NCBI GenBank assembly: GCA_032622095.1
Contig: CP136066.1
Span: 64,760,609-64,824,608 of the forward strand
DNA length: 64,000 nt
DNA from: Siphonodentalium dalli
Lineage: Eukaryota > Mollusca > Scaphopoda > Gadilida > Siphonodentaliidae
Direction: 5' to 3'
In this document: positions 61,201-64,000 of the stretch, in pieces
Layout of the letters: each line of letters starts with the position of its first letter
How positions within the stretch are numbered: position 1 is the first letter of the stretch
Made by a program: the position numbers and the translations under genes
The notes under the pieces: model-generated
What the model saw: the letters and a program-made list of their open reading frames with translations, nothing else
Told to the model about the DNA's origin: nothing
Databases searched by the model: none

Positions 61201-63769
61201 TCTGCTTCATACCAAAGATAATGCCATGGCATCTGTAACGAGAATATTATAAAATTTGGTATGTTAGTTTACCACACCAAAATACAGGTCAAGTGCAAAT
61301 ATGGGTTTCGTCCGCATGATTTTTACTGAGTTATGCCCCTTTTTAGACTTTTGATGATAACTTTAGACTGAATTGAGTGAACTGAGCCAAGTTTAAAACA
61401 AATGAATTAAACCTTACCCCACTTTACTCCAGATAGGGCGTATTGTGCTCACGCCCTGATGGCGTGCTCTTGTTTACTTAGTATAATTCTGCTTTGTGAA
61501 AATATACAGTATGTTGTTTGCCCACTTAGATATCTATACGCTCATAGATAAATAGAAAAAGCGACATTGATGGCACATATGTGTGTGAGGGGATTTGACC
61601 GAGGCTCTTCCGAGTCCAATAGATGCCAAATCAATCTCCCGAGCAAAATAGTGCACATCAAAATTAAAGGTTTAATTAACAATGAACTAAACAGACATTT
61701 TCCACATGTAAAATGTTTTTAAATTATTCTTCCTCACAGATATATCTGCTGAAAGACCACCACCATCTGTATTTGTGGAACCACGATCGTCACTGCGGCC
61801 ACCGGCAGTAAGCACCCCAGCTGACATCATACCTCCACCAGCAAGAGCTGTAGAATCCAAACCATTAGTACCACCATCACCAGCAACTAGTGACCTAGTG
61901 ACAAGCATGGCGTCATCATCTTCACAGGAACAATCTCAGGTGATTCATTCAGATATATCTGCTGAAAGACCACCACCAAATGTAGCAGCTGAGGAAACGC
62001 CATCAGTATTTGCAGAACCACGACCATCACTGCGGCCACTGGCAGTAAGCACCCCAGCTGACATCGTACCTCCACCAGCAAGAGATGTAGGATCCAAACC
62101 ATTAGTACCACCATCACCAGCAACTAGTGACCTAGTGACAAGCATGGCGTCATCATCTTCACAGGAACAATCTCAGGTGATTCAATATTTTATTAATGAT
62201 ATCACGATATAGTACTTTTTGTAAAACATCTCCTATATATTTTGGAACTTCTGTCTGGCTCTGTGTATGTATGTGTGTGTGTTATAGACTTAAAAACTGC
62301 TCTACCGATTGGACTAAAATTTTGTATCCTACTTTAATCCTTGGAATAATATGGATGGGTCACAGGTGACGGGTGTCCTTGACCTCACTCATATACCCTC
62401 ATATAAGCATGTTTCTGGACCTCAACCGATCCGACTCAGATATAGGTATGTAGACCTACTTAGTCCCGGGAACAATATGGGCGGGTCCAATTTCATGTGC
62501 GACAGTGTCCTTGACCTCATTCATATAGGCATGTTTCTGAACCGATCGAACAATAGTTTGTCCGGATGTTATATATTCTGCCCAGGCCGAGTCGATCACA
62601 AAGAGAAATTTGTATATAGCCCGGACAAAGTTGGGCACAGCAGCTTGTATATTAGAATCTGTTTACCACTTTTTGTAATAACTTTATGTTATCAATTGGT
62701 TGTTTCCATATTGGCTGAGTTATGAGGCTTCGGTCTGTCTTATTGGCCTGATGCCGCAGGCCAATGCAACAGATCAAAGCTTCATAACTTGGTCAATGTG
62801 GAAACAACCAATTAATATTATTTTATTAATTATAAATGCATGGCAAATTGTGTTATTTCACATGAAGAAATTATCAACATAAATGTTTCATGTTAATGTG
62901 TCTTTTAATAAATAAACGCTTAATCCAGAAATTTTTATTCTTATGAACTTTGTGAATTCAGAACTTGAAGTGATTTCACAGTACTGTCCATTTCCACTTG
63001 GAAATTGGTATTAATTGATACAAATATTCACTCCATGTATAGTTGCTCCACAAAATACCGACAATCCGTTATTCTTCCAGTGTCAAGCTGCCATCTCACA
63101 ACAACTGTATTCAAAAATTTAAGTTTGCAGAGTTAAAAATGTTTATACCGATGACTAATATATGCCTCGTTTCTACTGCCTTGTTTCTACTTATTAATGG
63201 CCAACTTTTTTTTACTTATTAGCCCCATTTTCAACTTATTGGCATTTTTCTACTTGTTACCGCTGAATAATATATAGCTCATTAATAAATAATACTTAAG
63301 GACAAGTTGTAGCCATAGGAAATGTACACATAATTAGTTCAACAAAGGTAAACAATTCCCACCATTAATGAATATAAATCATTCAGCACTTGGTAGCCCT
63401 ATTCTATTTTTGGAGAAAGCTGTTTTTGACTATTTTGTAAACATAATTATCGATTCATCTTTGCATCCTTTATAAAGCTTAATATTTCAATTTTTTTTTT
63501 ATTGTATAGCTATATGCAGGACCAAATGCCATTCCTGGTTATGACAAAGTCCAGGAGCTTGCAGAAACACTTTTTGCTATTAGATCCTCTGATGGTGCAC
63601 TGAGCAGTTCTCAGATAACTCTAATAGAAGAGAAGTGGAATGACCTCGACAGTTATGACAAGCGTCCAACACTGTTTAGACCAAGAATCAGGTCAAAGCC
63701 AGACACCAGCCGCTTCAAAGCTCGAAAGAAGACAACATCTTGTGTGCCAGGTGTCGAAATGACAAAAAA
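42854..63769 (+). CDS. Transposase-derived multi-exon gene (DUF6729-like plus RNase H-fold core), 3' end outside window
   Basis: Nine exons (42854-43271, 45081-45224, 48523-48973, 53452-53788, 55408-56200, 57632-57844, 60762-60968, 61740-62176, 63510-63769), all with GT..AG introns, join in phase to 1086 codons plus two bases. Domains: 70-95 FGSFRGKSFKWL (ExoX C-terminal-like); 188-337 a DUF6729-like region with C268, H272, C286, C305xxC308, C314; 440-714 an RNase H-fold core with D446 (KIDSTKK), D514 (YTDRDCC), D538-I-W-H541 and E703 (RGSTSLESFHLHLNRF); 715-805 a YLLDGLYRWN and GIEYLFDQTG extension; 870-1000 Pro/Ser-rich repeats. This order matches a family I recall from fish and marine invertebrates. 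It is nuclear DDE-transposase ancestry by inference; KDZ- or MULE-type assignment is uncertain. The intron-rich structure and intact triad leave open host gene versus mobile gene. The ATG at 42854 follows the acceptor by two bases; upstream coding exons are not excluded. Confidence 0.85.
43272..45080. other. Intron 1
   Basis: Holds a fragment (43540-43765) of the Helitron-like family seen at 41483-42261, with TTATTAATGCCTCTTTATGTCA. The rest is unique AT-rich DNA with two AATAAAGAGNGTT-like motifs near 44575 and 44613. Confidence 0.6.
45081..45224 (+). CDS. Exon 2: acidic linker
   Basis: Acceptor TTTTTTTCAG, donor TTCCG|GTAATT, phases 1 to 1. Encodes residues 140-187, starting TSKPSASLAK and containing a Glu/Asp-rich helix (DEELISHAEDMELLTLAEE). 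Found from splice signals and phase agreement with both neighbours. Confidence 0.8.
45250..46650. mobile_element. Satellite-bearing TIR element, copy 2 (about 7 monomers)
   Basis: Starts TTAGCTCAACTTTACTTTG, with an internal complementary AAAGTTTGAGCTA, a (TG)n tract and GTCAACAATTTCC, then ~165-bp monomers with GCCATCTTGGATTTTACTC. Ends AAGTTGAGCTACAGTGTCAT. Located in intron 2. Confidence 0.8.
46651..48040. other. Intron 2 interior, no recognisable feature
   Basis: AT-rich unique DNA, no gene or repeat recognised. Confidence 0.5.
48045..48185. repeat. Degenerate relative of the piggyBac-MITE hairpins
   Basis: GTGCCAGTGCATTCACTTAT and GGCCAGTGTTTTCTCTTATA resemble the hairpin arms of 19172-19554, in decayed form and without recognisable ends. 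Confidence 0.55.
48344..48436. mobile_element. Mini-MITE (93 bp)
   Basis: CACAGGAGCCTGGAATTTG and CAAATTCCAGGCTCCTGTG are perfect inverted ends flanked by GTATAAT on both sides (48337-48343, 48437-48443). The centre is GC-rich (CAGCACCCGGGACCCGGAAC). The 7-8-bp duplication fits a hAT-type element. It lies about 90 bp before exon 3. Confidence 0.85.
48523..48973 (+). CDS. Exon 3: Cys-rich DUF6729-like domain
   Basis: Acceptor CATTCCAAAG, donor CTACAG|GTACCT, phase 1 to 2. Encodes residues 188-337. The pattern C268-x3-H272, C286, C305-x2-C308, C314 suggests a zinc-binding fold. Open frame continues past the donor to 49016 but loses family resemblance. Confidence 0.85.
49296..49786. mobile_element. 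Satellite-bearing TIR element, copy 3 (about 2 monomers)
   Basis: Same ends as copies 1 and 2 (TTAGCCCAACTTACTTTGTG start, AATTTGAGCTACAGTGTCAT end) with only about two monomers. Located in intron 3. Confidence 0.8.
49870..50350. repeat. Short dispersed repeat with TCCGTCCGTCA head
   Basis: Contains two diverged ~115-bp units (TATGAACYGATTTCAATAAT) after a CCGTCCGTC head. Class unknown; intronic. Confidence 0.5.
50524..50730. mobile_element. piggyBac-MITE relative with two hairpins
   Basis: GGCATTCTCTTATATGTGCA / TGCATATATAAGAGATTGC and a second TTAGGTCAATGCACTTTC..AGAGAAAGCATTGGC hairpin, with an AAGGGTTAA remnant on the left. It keeps the two-hairpin layout of 19172-19554 but its ends are eroded. 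Confidence 0.65.
50897..51694. repeat. Complex inverted-repeat element with GGATATCTCCCCCAC ends
   Basis: Multiple inverted and direct copies of GGATATCTCCCCCACCC with a CAGCACCTACAT stretch; the right end has two GGGGGAGATATCCTAG copies. Internal segments (TGGTTTTATTNCTTRTTGTG) appear in both orientations. It looks like a composite fold-back element. Confidence 0.6.
51746..52137 (+). mobile_element. Helitron-like element A (392 bp)
   Basis: Starts TCTCATATATATTTTGAAG after A; ends with hairpin AGCCCGG/CCGGGCT (52108-52127), six bases, then CTAG at 52134-52137 followed by T. It carries an internal direct repeat (GATCTCGGAAACGGGTGGAG twice). No Rep/helicase gene. Confidence 0.75.
52138..52911 (+). 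mobile_element. Helitron-like element B (774 bp), head to tail with A
   Basis: Starts TCTACTATATATTTTGAGAC directly after the CTAG of element A; ends with hairpin GCCGCC-AGT-GGCGGC (52886-52900) and CTAG at 52908-52911. A 143-codon open frame inside (52226-52657) has no recognisable domain. Confidence 0.75.
52912..53050 (+). mobile_element. Helitron-like element C, 5' end only
   Basis: TCTCCTATATATTTTGAGAC begins directly after the CTAG of element B and is followed by the family's TAGAATCGAAAACGGGTTGA. No hairpin/CTRR end is found before exon 4, so this is a truncated copy; the right limit is approximate. Confidence 0.6.
53452..53788 (+). CDS. Exon 4: start of RNase H-fold core, first Asp
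   Basis: Acceptor TTGATTGCAG, donor AAGAAG|GTGAGT, phase 2 to 0. Encodes residues 338-450 and ends in KIDSTKK with D446, the candidate first catalytic Asp on strand beta-1. Confidence 0.88.
53865..54683. mobile_element. hAT-type non-autonomous element (819 bp)
   Basis: Inverted ends TAGTGTTCAAACGA and TCGTTTGAACACTA with an exact 8-bp duplication ATTGAAGT on both sides (53857-53864, 54684-54691). Subterminal GACTAGTCG/CGACTA motifs. No transposase. Inserted 76 bp after the donor of exon 4. Confidence 0.92.
54692..55407. other. Intron 4 remainder, no recognisable feature
   Basis: AT-rich unique DNA up to the exon 5 acceptor. Confidence 0.5.
55408..56200 (+). CDS. Exon 5: main catalytic exon
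   Basis: Acceptor TTTCAATTCAG, donor ATACCAG|GTGAGT, phase 0 to 1. Encodes residues 451-714 with D514, LDIWHFMRR (537-545) and the RGSTSLESFH block with E703. The basic CRRRTRG stretch (614-620) could contact DNA. The open frame before 55408 belongs to the intron. Confidence 0.92.
56583..56870. repeat. Array of AGATATCT palindromes (~30-bp period)
   Basis: About ten copies of GAGATATCTC or close variants, spaced by ATT/TAAT-rich spacers (CAAATTCATTAAGAGATATC). Both strands read nearly the same. Intron 5. Confidence 0.85.
57290..57560 (-). mobile_element. SINE-like element, second copy
   Basis: Shares GAGAAATC, CAGAAACCACCGATCCCC, GAAAGCAACT and ACAAACTTGCCCA with 29067-29355 at similar spacing, more diverged. 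No clear target-site duplication. It ends about 70 bp before exon 6. Confidence 0.6.
57632..57844 (+). CDS. Exon 6: YLLDGLYRWN segment
   Basis: Acceptor CTTATTTTCAG, donor CACACAG|GTATTA, phases 1 to 1. Encodes residues 715-785, including FQAYLLDGLYRWN and YSIKVLGHRLIPDYRPP, conserved in the family as I recall it. Confidence 0.88.
57845..58570. other. Intron 6, left part, nothing recognised
   Basis: Unique AT-rich DNA without supported gene or repeat. Confidence 0.45.
58574..59265. repeat. Dispersed element with ~180-bp internal units
   Basis: Opens with a small fold (GTCGAGTTTTTCAAAAACTC) and GGCGGGCGGGCGGGCAG. About three units follow with CAACAATATCTCGGACGAGT and CGTTAGYGCGATARCTCAAT. 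No coding capacity; class unknown. Confidence 0.65.
59716..60550. mobile_element. Fold-back element with ~130-bp inverted ends (835 bp)
   Basis: Left AACTCCAGACAAATACACAC through CTACGGACAAGAGACCAGGA is mirrored on the right (TCCTGGTCTCTTGTCCGTAG, ending TCTGGAGTTT). An inner pair CGCTAATCCTAGCATGTAGA / TCTACATGCTAGGATTAGCG also mirrors. A ~40-bp direct repeat (ATCAGATTTTCGGCAATGTT) occurs at about 60229 and 60457. Intron 6. Confidence 0.8.
60762..60968 (+). CDS. Exon 7: GIEYLFDQTG segment and acidic stretch
   Basis: Acceptor GTGTCTTGCAG, donor ATACAG|GTAAAC, phases 1 to 1. Encodes residues 786-854: GERIGIEYLFDQTG followed by an acidic, probably disordered region. Confidence 0.87.
60969..61739. 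other. Intron 7
   Basis: Contains a fragment (61240-61345) of the dispersed repeat seen at 20720-21460 (AAATATGGGTTTCGTCC, GAGTTATGCCCCTTTTTAGA). Otherwise unremarkable. Confidence 0.55.
61740..62176 (+). CDS. Exon 8: duplicated Pro/Ser-rich exon
   Basis: Acceptor TTCCTCACAG, donor TCTCAG|GTGATT, phase 1 to 0. Encodes residues 855-1000 as two similar Pro/Ser-rich halves starting DISAERPPP. Between them lie 13 bases (61940-61952) that begin GTGATT and end CAG, apparently a collapsed intron that is now translated. Confidence 0.82.
62229..62647 (+). mobile_element. Helitron-like element D (about 419 bp)
   Basis: Starts TCTCCTATATATTTTGGAAC after A. Near the right end AGCCCGG/TTGGGC forms the terminal hairpin and CTTG followed by T stands where CTAG is expected, a one-base departure from CTRR. 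Same family as 51746-52911. It begins 52 bp after the donor of exon 8. Confidence 0.6.
62694..62813. mobile_element. 120-bp hairpin MITE
   Basis: AATTGGTTGTTTCCA and TGGAAACAACCAATT ends; the fold continues through TTATGAGGCTTCGGTCTGT / ACAGATCAAAGCTTCATAA to an inner TTGGCCT/AGGCCAA stem. Near-complete palindrome. Confidence 0.82.
62814..63509. other. Intron 8 remainder, no feature
   Basis: AT-rich DNA ending in a long T tract before the exon 9 acceptor; nothing else recognised. Confidence 0.5.
63510..63769 (+). CDS. Exon 9: LYAGPNAIPGYDKVQ segment, last in window
   Basis: Acceptor ATTGTATAG, donor ACAAAAAA|GTGAGTG, phase 0 to 2. Encodes residues 1001-1086, including FRPRIRSKPDTSRFKARKK, a basic region that could be a nuclear localisation signal. 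Later exons must lie beyond 64000. Confidence 0.82.
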
Positions 63770-64000
63770 GTGAGTGAAAAACATTTTCGGACTCCAGTGA
63801 GAGACAGTGTCTCTGGTTGGTCAGAGCAACAATTCCTATGTTTACGTCTAGAGCCATCAATATAAGGTGGAGCTATAGTCATCACTCCTCATCCATCCAT
63901 CCATTGTCCGTCCGTCCATCGTCTGTCCGTCCATCCATCCGAACCGTAAGACAGAATGGGTTCATATATGGTGTGGATGTTTCCTCGGTGGTTCACATTC
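63770..64000. other. Intron 9 start with CCATCCATCC/GTCCGTCC tract
   Basis: After the donor, a simple CCATCCATCCATTGTCCGTC-type tract (63895-63940) resembles the heads of other dispersed repeats in this window. The window ends inside the intron. Confidence 0.6.

Overview
This 64-kb window is animal nuclear DNA. It is AT-rich, has spliced genes with GT..AG introns, class A GPCR genes and dense non-autonomous DNA transposons, Helitron-like elements and minisatellites, with no bacterial gene organisation. The GPCR type (FMRFamide/orphan-peptide-receptor-like) and the repeat style suggest a marine invertebrate, probably a lophotrochozoan such as a mollusc. The species assignment is inference only.

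Left part (1-37155): a tandem array of one GPCR-bearing unit. Units 1 (1-7277) and 2 (7278-14579) are nearly identical, and each carries a single-exon 340-residue GPCR (2446-3468 and 9723-10745) with identical predicted proteins. Unit 3 (from 14580) is close at its start but diverges from the gene onward; its receptor (16679-17777) is broken by a +1 frameshift. Units 4 and 5 (about 30143-34460) and fragments at 36129-36299 and 36668-37155 have lost the receptor. Each complete unit has a ~177-bp repeat at its boundary, a 31-bp minisatellite downstream of the receptor and a conserved TATA-type promoter candidate. Dated insertions, with visible empty sites in sister units, allow the duplication order to be reconstructed: a Tc1-like MITE shared by units 3, 4 and 5, and a piggyBac-type MITE only in unit 3.

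Middle (21.4-30.1 kb): an inserted block with a 1.5-kb terminal-inverted-repeat element nested around a mariner-like MITE, an array of about 20 consensus 5' splice-site motifs, a 363-bp tandem duplication and a SINE with target-site duplications.

Right part (about 37.2 kb to the end, plus strand): one large spliced gene that runs off the window. Nine coding exons (42854-63769) join without a phase conflict into 1086 codons plus two bases. The product has an ExoX-C-like N-terminal motif, a Cys-rich zinc-binding-type region (DUF6729-like), and an RNase H-fold transposase-like core with a candidate D446-D514-E703 triad. I recognise it as a member of a transposase-derived family found in fish and marine invertebrates. 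A candidate GC-richer first exon/promoter lies at 37160-37479, directly against the last GPCR-unit fragment. Its introns are packed with a hAT element, Helitron-like elements joined head to tail, fold-back elements and a satellite-bearing element whose monomers contain YY1-like GCCATCTTG sites.

The two gene systems show no evident functional link; they are neighbours.
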